Source: Paragyromitra xinjiangensis
Taxonomy: Eukaryota; Ascomycota; Pezizomycetes; Pezizales; Discinaceae
Assembly: GCA_038503065.1 (NCBI GenBank)
Contig: JBCAMK010000009.1
Coordinates: 248,001 to 312,000, forward strand
Direction: 5' to 3'
DNA length: 64,000 bases
This document shows, one piece after another, positions 41,403 through 53,590 of the stretch. Each line of letters starts with the position of its first letter. Position 1 is the stretch's first letter. The notes beneath the pieces are model-generated. The model made no database searches and had not been told where the DNA came from. It worked only from the letters and a program-made list of their open reading frames with translations. The translations under genes and the position numbers were made by a program.

Positions 41403-44075
41403 CGCAGTGAGAATCTGGAGAAGGTAGAGAGCCTAGTGATAGAGGATGAATTTCTCGGGGAAATAAAAATTGGTGAAAGAGGCGTAGAGTTGATTAGTGT
41501 GGCTTCTTGGGAATGGCGTTTTCTTAAATAAGCACATGCTATTTAGGGTGTGGTCTGCCCTAATGGGCTATATTTTGTCCAATTGCTCGCTTTGCCGTGA
41601 AAGGCGAATTATGTGGTATTCAAACATAAATGTAGGCTTAACCTTCCCTTACTACCTACAGCTACTACAGGTGGCGGTGCAGCTTGTCTAAATTCCCCAA
41701 GTCTTGCTAACTAACCTATAATATTACCAAATGTACCCTCCTATGGCGACCCGGCGCCACCCTAAACTAAACCTGATAGTGGCAAGTGTGGCAAAAAGGA
41801 TATAAATCACCTATCTGGCCAGCTAGGATGCTAGCGTCGGGTCATATTTGAAAGGCACGTATGGTACTACATGTATGTATGTAGCTTTCTTTGTTGATTA
41901 CATGTAAGCATGTCTATTGGGCCCTCTAGGAATTATAGACTTATGCAGAGAAACTGACATCTCTTAATACACTAATGTCTGCCGCCAGACCTACCCCAGC
42001 GCCTACAGTACGTGAGTTATCCAGATCTAGCCATGTCACCAGAATTAATGTGAGTCACGTGATAGATTTAACCAATCGAAAACGAATTCTCTGCCTTTTA
42101 ACCAGCTAGTGTGTGACCAACATCAGTTCTGGCGGCATGAGCATCGAGAATATTAAAATCAAAGCGAGTGATGTCACTTGATATCTGAGTGACTCAGCGG
42201 ATTATATTTCTCGATGGAAAAACATGCCACAATCAGCCCACAACGTACCTCTATCAGCGTACTTTTGGGGACGGGGATATTGGTAGGTGAGAGGCAACCA
42301 CCAATTAAATGCTTCCTTTACCGTTAATAGCCCAAATCGCCTTCCTGTTTCTAAGTTCCTGGAATAAATTTTGCCTATTAACTGTTCTTGAATGTTGTGT
42401 ATGAGACTAATGTATTAAAAGATGCTGGAAATACTCACCTCAGCCCATAGTTCTTATTACTTCAGATCGCCCTTCGGGCTATTCGATCCCAACCTAAAAC
42501 ATCGAACTACCCCTAGTCTCGCTAATGAGAATGTTCGTGTTTGTGGCTGCCGATAGAGTTCCAGTTCCATGGGTTATGTAGCGGTATCACTCAAGTTAAG
42601 CGGTGATGGAATTAATTAAAGTTCGCTAGGCAGCCAATAGCACCGCAGTTGATTCAGTTAATCAGAGAAGCTCAAACGGCCGAAAAGGAATACTCAAAAA
42701 TATACTTTTCTTCATCCCCTCGCAAACAGCCAGAAGACAACGAAAAGCAACGGTAGAAACCGCTACTCCCATGGAAAAAAGCACCTGCTAAAAAACCATA
42801 TAAAGAGAGGAACCGGGAATGACCCCGGCTCCGAAGAAGATAGGAGAGCAAGCGTGAGCTCGGCCCCAACGTGAAGAGGACCCCCCCAGCCAGTAACCGA
42901 TCAGCCTGCACCTAGGGGCCCTTGCCAACCCGGACACCAGTTTCCACTGGTGTAAGAAGTAGTTCAAATGGACTACTCCACGCGAGCATCAGCGGGAAGA
43001 GAGAGATTCTCGGGGGATCCCAAGTGGGAATATGAAAGTGAAATATGAGGATTGAGGAGACGTATGCTCGGAGGATGATGAGGGCGTATTTAGGTGGTTA
43101 AGAGGAAAGAAGGTTGTGAGGGTGGGAGAATGACCGCTTATATAGCAAGGAACTATGTAATAGTTTTTCAACTGTATGACATCGGGCGTAAATAGAAATT
43201 CTTCCAGTAGAGCCTCCCGCAGCTTCCTAGTTTTGGCAAATGATGCCTTATGGTCTATGTAATTGTTAGCACTAGCTCAATAAAGCTAACCACACCTGTG
43301 TACTGTCGATCCCTCGTGCCAAAAAGGATACCACCCAATCGCCCATCCGCGATAGCACTCAACCCCATTCTTACGCAAAAATTAATGAATATCTAATCCA
43401 TGCTGGTTCCTGGGCACCTTCTAACCAATGGCTTGGTGATGTGAGCACAAGAAACAAACTAAGCCTAATTGGGTTTAGTTCGGGACAAACTTACATCATA
43501 AGTGAACCGGAAACACGAATTTTTTATTATCCTAGCTTAAAAAAGACAGAAGTATTTAGGGTGGGAGACCGTTATGAGTAGACTTAAAATTACTTGCGGA
43601 TGAGATGGAAAAGGAGTGCGAAGATATCAACTGTCTCCAATCTTGCTCTATATGGGGCCCTTTCGTTTTTCGCGCGACAGAAGCCCATATTCGCTTCCCG
43701 GAAAACCTCGAGAGCATAGGCGCATTTAAGAATACTATCATCTAGTAGTTAGATCTACTTCATAAAATAGGATGGTAAAGTAATTGCTTTAACCCTCTCC
43801 AATTTAAGTTTAACCAGAGTGATTTCTTATGGCTGCTCGCAGTCTAGTCTTGGAAAAAAAAACTCCCTATTTCGAATAAAAGACCAGAACCTTTTTGGAT
43901 ATTTTTTATGAGGGCTATTCTCCTTATGCCAGTAAATTGTGCACGAAGCACATGATAAAACAGCCAAGCCCCAGCCGGTATCCCTTGACCCGCATCTGCC
44001 CAAGAATCTTTAAAACTAATGAAAAGAAAAAACCAGAGAAAATACTAAACAAACACCATGGGAATTACCCTAACC
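41403..44075. other. Gene-free interval
   Basis: 2.7 kb with only short frames. No repeat or RNA gene recognised; the segment 42480-42560 has a few stem-like words (GATCGCCCTTCGGGC) but no tRNA shape. Confidence 0.45.
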
Positions 44076-45538
44076 CTACAACAACTTTTTAACCTCCTCA
44101 ATCTGCCTCAACACACAGCTCCTTGCCGTCCCTCCAATCGCCGCCCTTCTCTCCACACTCGCCTCAAAATCAAACACCTGCATCACATCCTCTTCAAACT
44201 CGCTCCTCAATCCCTTCAGTTTCTGAAGCCCAAGCTTATCAATCCCCTCCAACCCCTCATCTTCAGCCATCCTCACGGCAGCACCAGAGACGTGATGAGT
44301 CTCACGGAACGGGACGCCCTTACGGACGAGGTAGTCCGCTAGATCAGTGGCGAGCATGTCCATGGTCAGTGCGTTACGCATGTTAGTTGCGTTGATCTTT
44401 AAAGTGGAGAGGACGCCGGTAGCGATGTTGATGCTGTCGAGGAGTGTACGCGTGCAGTCGAAGAGTGGCTCTTTGTCTTCCTGGAGATCTTTGTTGTAGG
44501 TGCTGGGTAGGCCCTTGAGGGTGTACATGAAACCGGCCATTTGTCCGAATACACGACCGCTCTTCCCCCTTAGGAGTTCGAGTGAATCGGGGTTTTTCTT
44601 TTGTGGCATGAGAGAACTTCCGGTGGAGTAGGCATCGGCTAGTTTTATGAAGCCGAACTCTTGCGTGGAGTAGATGATCAGGTCTTCAGCCCAGCGACTG
44701 ATATGTCCCATGAGGAGACCACCCCACATCATCGTCTCAACAACAAAATCTCTATCTGCGACACCAACCAAGCTGTTCCCAATCACGCCTTCGAATCCCA
44801 ACTCCTTGGCAAGGAACTCACGATCTACCTCGAATGGGTTACCAGCTAGTGCGCCAGACCCAAGAGGGCACAAATTAACCCTCCTCCTCACTTGCCTGAG
44901 CCTCTCGAGATCAGAAGCAAAGTACGAGGCCTGAGACATGACCCAATGACTCCACCTGATCGGCTGTGCACGCTGCAAATGGGTATATCCAGGCATCAAC
45001 GCATCCATCTCCGCCTCTGCACGACCCACATGTGCCTTCACCAAATTAACTAAAGCAGCATCAATCTCATCTAAGGTATTCCTAAGCCAGATCCTCATAT
45101 CAGTGGCAACTTGGTCATTCCTAGACCTTCCAGTATGAAGTTTCCCAGCGATTTCACGGCCAATGATTTCGCCGAGACGGCGCTCATTGGCAGTGTGGAT
45201 GTCTTCATCGGTGCCATCCTCGGCAATCTTGAAGATTCCTGCAGCCCACTCTTCTTCGATCAGTGCAAGGCCACGGAGGAGCTCTGAGAGCTCGTGGGCG
45301 TTGATGATGGAACGTTGGTGGAGGGCTTTGGCGTAGGCGGAAGAGCCTTGAATATCTGCAGTGTGCATGCGTTTGTCGTAGTGGATAGACTCATTGTAGA
45401 CGGTCATCAGAGGGTCGACTTTGCCTGTGTAGGTTGAATTGTATGAGTCACTGACAGCTAGAGCAGGAATTACGGGGGAATTCAGTAATTGAAGAACGTA
45501 CCGGTGAAACGACCGCCCCAGAGCTTAGTAGAAGCCAT
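44076..45538 (-). CDS. ARG4: Argininosuccinate lyase (arginine biosynthesis)
   Basis: Two exons, 45538-45502 and 45424-44076, 1386 nt, 461 aa, the family length. The 77-nt intron (GTACGT to CACAG) joins WGGRFTG to [16 protein letters not shown]. The enzyme splits argininosuccinate to arginine and fumarate and belongs to the aspartase/fumarase superfamily. Seen motifs: [21 protein letters not shown] (about 159-167, catalytic His region) and the signature [11 protein letters not shown] (281-291) with the catalytic Ser on the mobile loop. No mitochondrial presequence, so cytosolic as in yeast. Start chosen from [11 protein letters not shown], the standard N-terminus. Confidence 0.97.
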
Positions 45539-46794
45539 TGTAATTGAAGGTAAGTTGCAATAGCTTGTAGAGATGTGGTTTTTGGTATTTGCTCCTGAGG
45601 TAGTTGAGCGCGAGGTTGTTGATGGGAGGTGGGGCTTCTTTCTTATGGAAGCTTTTTTTTCGGCGGGCTGTTCCACCCCACATTTTGCCAAGGCTGCCAT
45701 CGTGGGGTTCCTGGTCATAATTTGTCACTCACGTTTGTCTGGCATAGGGTTAGGGTTATGATCTATACAGACGAAAATCAGGCACTGTCACAGCTATGAC
45801 AATGCATATAATTTTGGGTATAGTTTGCTAGGAGGGGCTCCTACATGTAATAATTTTATCCCTTGCGGGGTAACACGCCATCGTTCACCCGTCGATCGCT
45901 CTCATGAGGAAATTATAGTTGTCGCCTGTTCCGAGGAGCGCCCAAATATAAGTATTATGACTCTGTTGTATTGGGTACATGTATTGTTGGCTCAATGCTC
46001 CCCTCTCGTTTCAGTTTCTGAAACTTTAGGGCCAGCAGCTATGGATAGGAGCAAGGAAAACATAGGCCTTTCGTTAGGCATTGATTGATTAATTAACCTG
46101 TTAAGTAAGTCTAACTACCTAGTTTAAACTGCTATTTTTTCCCTCAGACAAGGTATACCCATAATATGTATAGTACTCAGCGAGTGAGAGAAGCGATATA
46201 TTATCGTACTCCCACTAAGGCGAAGCGCCACCGCTCCCCCACGACAGATTGATTCTTGTCACTGGAAATGGGTGGTGTGGGAAACTATTGTTTTGACGCT
46301 CCTAGCTTGGCTTAGGGCGGCTTTTCGATCCGGTCCGGGTACGACGAGTTTTTATGATTACAACCCTAATACCTGATTAAGTTTCTCAATTCTTCTACAG
46401 TAATTAATCATGCTACTTGACGCAATATTGCTTCGGCTGGGCTTGGATTCAGATTACGAGAAGCTACTACTCATCTATGGATATCTTCCCCATCATGCCT
46501 TTAAGAGCTCAGAGCCCCGGCCATTGCTCTAATGCAATTGCAACGACACACGGCGGCCGACTATATCCAAAGAAACACTTGAAATTGTTAGCGAAACCTT
46601 ACTATAGTTTCTAACATATGATTTACATTAATTATAATACGATATGTAAAAAGATCAAGTGAAGATGCCCATTAATCTTAAGGTATGCTCCAAGACCATC
46701 TGTAGTTAAGCTCTATTACTTTCTGAACCCTTCTTAGATTCCATTGTTTCAGGTCTAGGTTTCATTTGCTCCCTAACAAAATCAAGTTCTCTGG
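45539..46794. other. Intergenic, nothing recognised
   Basis: Upstream region of argininosuccinate lyase, then AT-rich sequence. No ORF of interest. Confidence 0.4.
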
Positions 46795-48462
46795 TCAATT
46801 GCAAAACTTAGCATGAATTATCGATAATTTCGGGTTCAGAGATTCCAGCACCAAAAATTCCCAATTTTCTAGGAGTAGTTTGAGAACCAAGGAAATAATT
46901 TTAAGCTTGGGTACTAACATCGGGATCAGTCGTTCATCAACAGCCGCACACATCTCATGCGAGGCGATGTTTGACATCTCCGCTGAGGGCTGCATAACAC
47001 GAGAGCCACTTTTCACCAATAGCTCCTCGCTATATACTTTGCCTGTGCCCTGTCCGTCTGTGGTAGGATACTTTAGCACCTCTCGAAGGTAATGGATCCT
47101 CCGGAATATATTTTCCTCCCTAGGGCCCTCGAGGGGCTTCTTCCATTTAGTTTGTTTTATCTGGTGTTTTATTCGGACCAGTATGGAATTAACCTCTTCC
47201 AGGGTCGGCCCGGGGCTTGATTCCGAACAAGGATCTGGCAGCTCCATGATTCGTTCTGCATCATGTGTTCGAAAAATGAGATGGCAAAATCGGCTAGTTA
47301 CGAAAGAATATATTAAGCAAGGATAAAGCTTATTCGTGAATCAGGAAATTAAAGCTAGTACAAACATACCATCTCAGTTCGCCTTTCTCTGGTGTAGCTC
47401 CAGCGTTAGATTGATTGCATCGGGGACACCCGTGGGCTGATTCCTCAGACGGTGCGGTAAAAATATCTCGGAAAACGATGCTCATAGCAATCCGTGCTCC
47501 TGGGAGAACCTTTGACTCCCAGTCTGTGTTCTGGATGAGTGCCCCTTCCGAGTCCTCTGTAATTTCGTATTGGTTCCGGGCGATCTTGTTCTCCCCAGGG
47601 CGATCTTTGAACATAATTTTCAGTACATCGTGAAAACTCTATGGAGGTTTCAGTATTTGTCTGCTCTTAGTATAGAAAGAGAGTCTTACACTCCTGGTGC
47701 TGCAGAGTAGAAGCGGTAGCATAACGGATCGGCCAAGGGCGTCTTCGAAATAAATTGGCGCTTCGTTCTTTGTCCATCCTCCTTCCCAAGTATACCCGAG
47801 TGTCTTTGGGAGTTGGTCATGTATATTCTTGACATAAGTAGATATCTCTGTTAACTTATGCTCAACCCTGTCGTTCGACTCTGAGTTTTGTATCAATTTC
47901 TGTTGTGTTTGGGAAAAACTCTGTCTATTTCTAGTTAGTAGAATAACACTAAGACTTATGGGGAAATATAAGCAGTGGAATGAGGTACAACTTACAAAGT
48001 GATAGCAAAGGTGTATAAGCGGAAAGCCTCAAGATGCCCCTAAAGATTCGTTTGAAGTTTCCGCACATCCTCTATGTTGTAGATACTCCATGTTATCTTC
48101 TTCCAACCGCTTTTCACGCTAGGCCACCATCCTTGAGCCTGCGGTTCATTCATAAGAAACCCCGTGTATTGACTGGAGTTCTTCAAAAACTCCTCCATGA
48201 GTCGTTTGCAACACGCTAGTTCAACGCGGATACCGTTTAGCGAGCTGGTATATGATGAGTTGTAAGAATTTGATGATGGGTAAACGAACGCGATAGCAAC
48301 TGCGTCGGAGGCAGCATAGATGGCTCGGCTTAAAGAAAGAAGCAGATCGCACAGGGTTTTGTAGTCAGCGATAGCGCCCCTGCTGTCGTTCAGGGCCCTG
48401 GCAACCTCTATCGCGAGATTACCAACGGTTATGAAATCGCCAATCGAATAGCCGAAAGACAT
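46795..48462 (-). pseudogene. STAND N-terminal-like + ubiquitin-like-domain protein, paralogue 1, premature stop
   Basis: Four exons on the minus strand: 48462-47996, 47924-47690, 47638-47370, 47293-46795; 1470 nt, which would be 489 aa. All junction phases match paralogue 2 (49348-51215), and exon 3 has the same length (269 nt). Exon 1 encodes MSFGYSIGDFITVGNLAIEV, the N-terminal helical domain found ahead of fungal STAND and related proteins. Exon 2 has LGYTWEGGWTKNEAPIYFED, the fungal ubiquitin-like domain (ULD type). The last exon is charged and lacks the membrane helices of paralogue 2. One in-frame TAG (48042-48040, codon 141) replaces the Gln of the LQ-NLQGHL motif kept in the paralogue. 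Everything else is intact, so inactivation is recent, or the stop is polymorphic or read through. Confidence 0.75.
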
Positions 48463-48896
48463 GGGTTGCTTATAGTCGCAGGTAGGTATCTCGAGGGACT
48501 ATACAGTTCTCCTGGGGGCAATAGCGCTATCGAGGAGGGGGATCTCGGTGAATTATAGAGGGATTCGAGTAGTGATGCACTGTTACACGATAGATCAATC
48601 TCAGGTACAGCCCCGCAAGGCTGCGGCGGACGTGGCACCCCAAGCTGCGGTTCGGAAGCTCACTGGCCATGGAATGATAAGAGCTCTCGTTGCGTAAGAC
48701 TTATTATCGTTCGGTTCTACGTGTGATTTTCCTAGAAGAATTTTGCGGAAACAACGCAATATTCACCGGTTTAGACTCTGAAATAAAAGTTGAAACGGGA
48801 TATATCGATATTCGCTTGTAAATTACTACTTTTATGGATCCATGGACTTTCTGGTGCTTCGAGAAGGCGAATCCCGAAGCCACATACAGTGTAATC

Positions 48897-49056
48897 ACCC
48901 TATAAGAATATGAAATTGGAGCAATTCTATATTCTTATAAGCTTATAAGGCAGATATTCTTATAGGGAAGCACTAGTGCACACAAAATAACCCCTGCCCA
49001 GCCCGGCCTACATATCCTTATAAGGTGAATATCCTTATAACCCGAATTCTTATAGG
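48897..49056. mobile_element. MITE-like palindromic element, TIR CCTATAAGAAT
   Basis: CCCTATAAGAATAT (48897-48910 region) is matched by ATATTCTTATAGGG at 48954-48967, and again by ATTCTTATAGG at 49046-49056. Between them are nested CTTATAAG words. It shares its terminus with 33486-33630. It sits between the two paralogues. Confidence 0.5.
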
Positions 49057-49347
49057 ACGATTATACTGTAAATCAAGCTTTAAGCTACCCAGCTTCTGTT
49101 AAAGAGAGCGTGGCTTGGCGTATTTAAGCCCAGCACAAGTTGAGCTTCAGCATGTCTGCTCGGGTCGTGGGGCACTATAGTTATTCGATATATTAAACAT
49201 GATAAGCTGATCATTATTAAATCACTCCCCTGAGATCACGTACTTGCTAGTTTACATAATTCTGCTAAGTCAAGAGTCCCATAGGATAGAGGAATTTGAT
49301 GAGTACTAGTGAAAGTGAATCTCTCAATGAAGTTTAGGTGGAAAAAA

Positions 49348-51215
49348 TTAAATGAAGATAAGATTGGGAGTAGAATAATGGGGGCGGAAAAAATCGTAAA
49401 GCCTTAAGTCACAAAGAAGTGCTGAGATGAGTACTAGAAGAATAGCAACAGAAGAACCCCCAAGATTGCCGTGAAAATCAAGTGCATGTGTACTCACAAA
49501 GCATGCGAGGAAGACTACAATTACAAATATTAATGCGACCTTTTTCTTCCATACTTTGCATGTGGTTACTCTAGGGAGTCGGTAGTTCTGTTGACGATAG
49601 TGAATCCTTCGATAAAAGTAGTCTTCTTTTCTCTCTTTGTCTGGTGTGTGCATGCGCTTTTTGGGTATTTCGAAAACGGAAGAAAAAAGTACAGACATCT
49701 CCAAAAGGGGTAGGACGAGGGAAGGCGCGAGCAACACAATGAAATACCGTCCTGCCAGATCATGAAACCACGGTAAAGTTGTAGAGGGGTACCCGGACGA
49801 CCTGAGCGTGGAGGTCCAGAATACAGACTGAATGGACACCGTGCCTAGGTAAAGGAAACGGGTTATCGCGGGGGAGTTCCTCAGGCGTTCGCGCCATAGC
49901 TCCCAATACTGCTTAGCATCACCCTTCGGTTCGGTTGATGGCTCCAGAAGTTCAACCGTTTGCCTTGTATGGATATTTCGGGAGACAAGATTGCAGGAAT
50001 GGCTGTAAAAAAGGGTGAGGTATTCAGCAAGTGAGTAGGTTTATGATTAGTTAGCCCCGTGCCCAGCCCATAATACGTAGCTTACTGCGCACCGTAGGGC
50101 AGCAGTCTCAAGCATTAGGGGATGGGGACGAGCTTAACGATTGGTAGGCATCTGATACCAGCAAAACAACTGGATGAATACATACCATTTAAGTCCACCC
50201 CCTGCTATAGTTCTTGTGTTTGACTCACCGCACCTAAGACACCCGCGGACTATTTCTTTTGGCGATTCAGGAGATAAAGTCCAGATAAGAATGCTCATGA
50301 AAATCTGCCCGCCTGGAACGAATTTATTATCCCACTCCTCCTCGTTGATGACCGTTCCTTCTTCGGATCCTTCAATAACCTCGTATTCCTTCCGGGTAAC
50401 CCTTTGTTCTCCGGGGGAATCTTTGAAAATAATCATCAACACATCGTGGAATCTCTAGATATTTATTAACTACTAGTTGCTTTTGCAATAATTGAGGGGT
50501 AATCGTACATCTTTGCTGCATAGGATAGGTGGTAGAAGGACAACTCTGCCCAAAGCATCCTCGAAATGTATTGGTTCTTGGTCTTTAGTCCAGCCTCCTT
50601 CCCACGTGTAGCCCAGAGTCTTAGGAAGTCGGGAATTGTTCTCCAACTTTCTGAGAAGGACAAACATTTCTGACATTCCAATCTCAATCCTCTGACTTGC
50701 TTCCACACATTCAATTGCCTTCTGTTGGGTCTGGTGCAGGCTTTGCCTATCGAGGAGTCAGCGGAGTTCGGCTAAAATTTAGGGCCAAACTACCAAAAGA
50801 GAGCATAAGCATAAACATTTAATGCTGAAAGATGCCCTTGAAGGTTTGCCTGAAGCTTTCGCACATCTTCTGTTTTTGAGCTCCAAGTTATCTTCTTCCA
50901 CGTATCTTTGAGTCGCCGCTCTGATCCCGTGCCCAAGAGGGACGATGTATATTTCTTGTAGTTATCCAAGAATTCGTTCATAAGCTTCTTACAACACTCG
51001 AGCTCACGGCAAAGCCCATCCAAGTCATGCGGTGAGTTGGAGGGATTAAAGAAAACTACACTAGCAGCATGAATAGCACGGCTCAAAGAGAGGAGGGTTT
51101 CGCATAGCGATCTGTAATCAGCGGCTGCGCCGTTTCGTCCGTCAAGCGCATTATAGATATCGACTGCGAGCTTAGCCACTGTAAGAAAGTCGCCAATTCC
51201 ATAGCCGAAAGACAT
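49348..51215 (-). CDS. STAND N-terminal-like + ubiquitin-like-domain membrane protein, paralogue 2
   Basis: Four exons: 51215-50794, 50746-50509, 50454-50186, 50002-49348; 1584 nt, 527 aa; introns 47, 54 and 183 nt, GT-AG, the last with a T-run and TTACAG. N-terminus MSFGYGIGDFLTVAKLAVDI is the helical domain seen ahead of fungal STAND proteins. Residues about 190-320 hold LGYTWEGGWTKDQEPIHFED and a two-cysteine GCLRCGESN element, as in paralogue 1. The C-terminal exon has at least two strong hydrophobic helices (FIVLLAPSLVLPLLEM; VALIFVIVVFLACFV; SVAILLVLISALL), so the protein is likely membrane-bound. No NTPase domain is present. Role unknown; such truncated STAND-like proteins can be partners or decoys of NLRs, which is inference. 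Confidence 0.75.
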
Positions 51216-51715
51216 AGCTCACAGCTGGTCGTAAAGGTTCCAGAAGATGACGATATAGGAGTGCTTTTTGATAGAGATCCAAATAGATGGAATATGTCGC
51301 TGTGGGGAGCTATAAAGTCGTCTCGGTAGCGATGAGTTGGGTATATAGAAACTACCAGTAATTCAACGAGGCTGTGTCTACCTGCTGGTGCCAGGGTGCC
51401 TTAATGCCAAGGACACGAGATTCACCAGTCATAACGTACTTTACCGTGAAACCGCCCATGACCGGGATTCCGCTCACGCCTGGCAACCAGCGCGCAGCAA
51501 GCAAAAAATGAAATATCTCAACAGCGAGTGAACGAATTTCTGTGATACTTTGGGGGTGTCTCTGTGTAGATCAAATAAATTAAATTCTAGCTGCAAAATA
51601 GTGTTTTGGCAGTAGGGGAGTCTTTTAAGGTGCAAAAAGTCACCTATAAGTATGCATGAAGACATCTACCTACCAGGTCACAACTCAACCCCATCAGCAA
51701 TCTGGTAGATACTAG

Positions 51716-52081
51716 TTGTTATACCTATGGCTATCCCTTAGTCCGGTAAAGCTGACCCCCCCTGTCGGGGGCTGGTGGAGCAAGGTTGCGTGGCTGTGCG
51801 CGACCGTGGGTTAGGGTTAAAAATAGCGAGTGGAAAAAACTAAAGTATAGGTAGAGCGGGAGATACTGTGAGCCTGAGCGGGAAGCGGGAGAACAAAAGG
51901 TGTTGATCCGAAAGTCAACAGCACTCGGGTATAAAAAAAGGGGTTTTTCCCAGTTCACGAGCAATGCAAGTGGACTTTCACGAGCTGCCGGACTTCCTCG
52001 TCTGGGCCGGAAAGACGAGAATGGGACGGCCCTTAGTTATAGTATTTACCTAGTATGGATATCCGAGTATGACACAGAATA
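51716..52081 (+). mobile_element. LTR-like remnant
   Basis: Starts with the 19-bp word shared with 14084-14102. Contains GGGTATAAAAAAAGG near 51928, a good TATA box, and a short GACCCCCCCTGTCGGGGG hairpin near 51752. No matching second LTR or right end found. Confidence 0.3.
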
Positions 52082-52093
52082 CATCAGCAAAAA
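52082..52093 (+). repeat. CATCAGCAAAAA terminal motif, copy 2
   Basis: Same 12-mer as at 409 and 59132. It lies about 450 bp before the 46-bp minisatellite, like the others. No inverted partner was found to its right. Confidence 0.4.
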
Positions 52094-52529
52094 ATTCGTT
52101 CCTCCACAGAGGTCAGAGCGTTGGTCACGCCTCGCTGGAAATTTCATGATCTTGTTTCTCCTCGCTGACCTCGCTGCAACTTTAGGAGCACTCCCCGTCC
52201 TCGCTGGCCTCGGCAGAGATTAGGATCATGGCCTTCGTCCTCTGCAGAGATCAGGATGACGTTATGCGTCCTCGTAGAGACAGCGCTCGGCTCTGGCCTT
52301 GGTAGAGGGTCATTTGGGGCAGGAATTCGGCCACTGCTTCTAGGGCTCTAAATAGTGGAAATACGCTTGATTCGCTATCTCTATATCTATTGAACAATAG
52401 CTATGTATAGAATTCGCTATCTACAAGTCACTCTAGGATAATATTTATGTACAGGCTTCTTCATTCATATGCACTAATGTCCCAATCACCATCCACACCG
52501 ACACCGAGCCCAGACCGCAGACAGTGGAT

Positions 52530-52918
52530 CCAGCAGCTAGGCAAGCCTGGAGACAGCAATAGGAAGTCAACGAATTGAGCAGTTAGGCGCGCCTGGAGGC
52601 AGCTTAGGAAGTTAGCGAATTCAGCAGCTAGGCGCACCTGGAGGCAGTAATAGGAAGTCAGCGAATTCAGCAGCTAGGCGCGCCTGCAGGCGGCAATAGG
52701 AAGTCAGCGAATTCAGCAGCTAGGCGCGCCTGCAGGCGGCAATAGGAAGTCAGCGAATTGAGCAGCTAGCCGAGCCTGCAGGCAGCAATAGGAAGTCAGC
52801 GAATTCAGCAGCTAGGTGCGCCTGGAGGAGTCGGCGAATTCAGCAACTAGCCGAGCCTGCAGGCAGCAATAGGAAGTCAGCGAATTGAGCAGCTAGGCGC
52901 GCCTCCAGGCAAATAGTA
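52530..52918 (+). repeat. 46-bp minisatellite, about 9 copies
   Basis: Units of the form CAGCAGCTAGGCGCGCCTG, CAGGCGGCAATAGGAAGTC, AGCGAATT. One unit near 52812-52850 is shortened. The last unit merges into the left arm of the inverted repeat. Confidence 0.85.
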
Positions 52919-52920
52919 GG

Positions 52921-53584
52921 AAATCCAGCGAATTTGGCTGCTAGGCAGGCTCAGGAGGGATCGTGGAAGAGGAGGAACAGCGGAGGGTAGGCGAGTTGAC
53001 CCGAATACCTGTAAATAACGCGTGTTAGCAAGTGATCAGCCAAAGACTTGGAGCAGACCTAGGAAAGCTGAAGATCGTGAGGTGGAGTGGCAGGAGGATA
53101 GGGGTAGGAGGATAGGGGCAAAAGGTTGGGAGGAGGTTGGGAGCAGGGAAAATTTACGCCAAGAGGCAAGCTTGGCAGCCGGTTAAGCGGAATCGAGCCA
53201 CACCAAATCACTCGTTTTGTACCGAACTTTGATTTATTCTTTATGCAAATCAGCATCTCAAATGTATGGAGAACACAGCCAAAATAAATGTTGAAGTGCA
53301 TTGCGAAAAAAATATGGTTCCCTTCAGCCAGGCTTAGTAAGCGGATTTACCTGGCCTAAGCAAATATCCTCATTCTGATTTAGGCAACCACTCCCCCTTC
53401 TCCATCCTCCGCCTGTTGCAAATCTCACGATCTTCTGCTTTCCTAGGTCTCCTCCAAGTCTTTGGCTGATCACTTGCTAACACGCGTTATTTACAGGTAT
53501 TCGGGTCAACTCGCCTACCCTCCGCTGTTCCTCCTCTTCCACGATCCCTCCTGAGCCTGCCTAGCAGCCAAATTCGCTGGATTT
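52921..53584. repeat. 161-bp near-perfect inverted repeat with 342-bp spacer
   Basis: Left arm 52921-53081 and right arm 53424-53584 are reverse complements with only two mismatches as read (GGAGCAGACC against GGAGGAGACC, and AAAGCTGAAG against AAAGCAGAAG). Both outer ends carry the minisatellite-derived AAATCCAGCGAATTTGG. The spacer has no supported gene. The right arm ends where retrotransposon A begins. Confidence 0.85.
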
Positions 53585-53590
53585 CTTTCA

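Noticed and set aside
51692..51700. CATCAGCAA as a sixth terminal motif
   Set aside because: Lacks the following A-run and has no array behind it.
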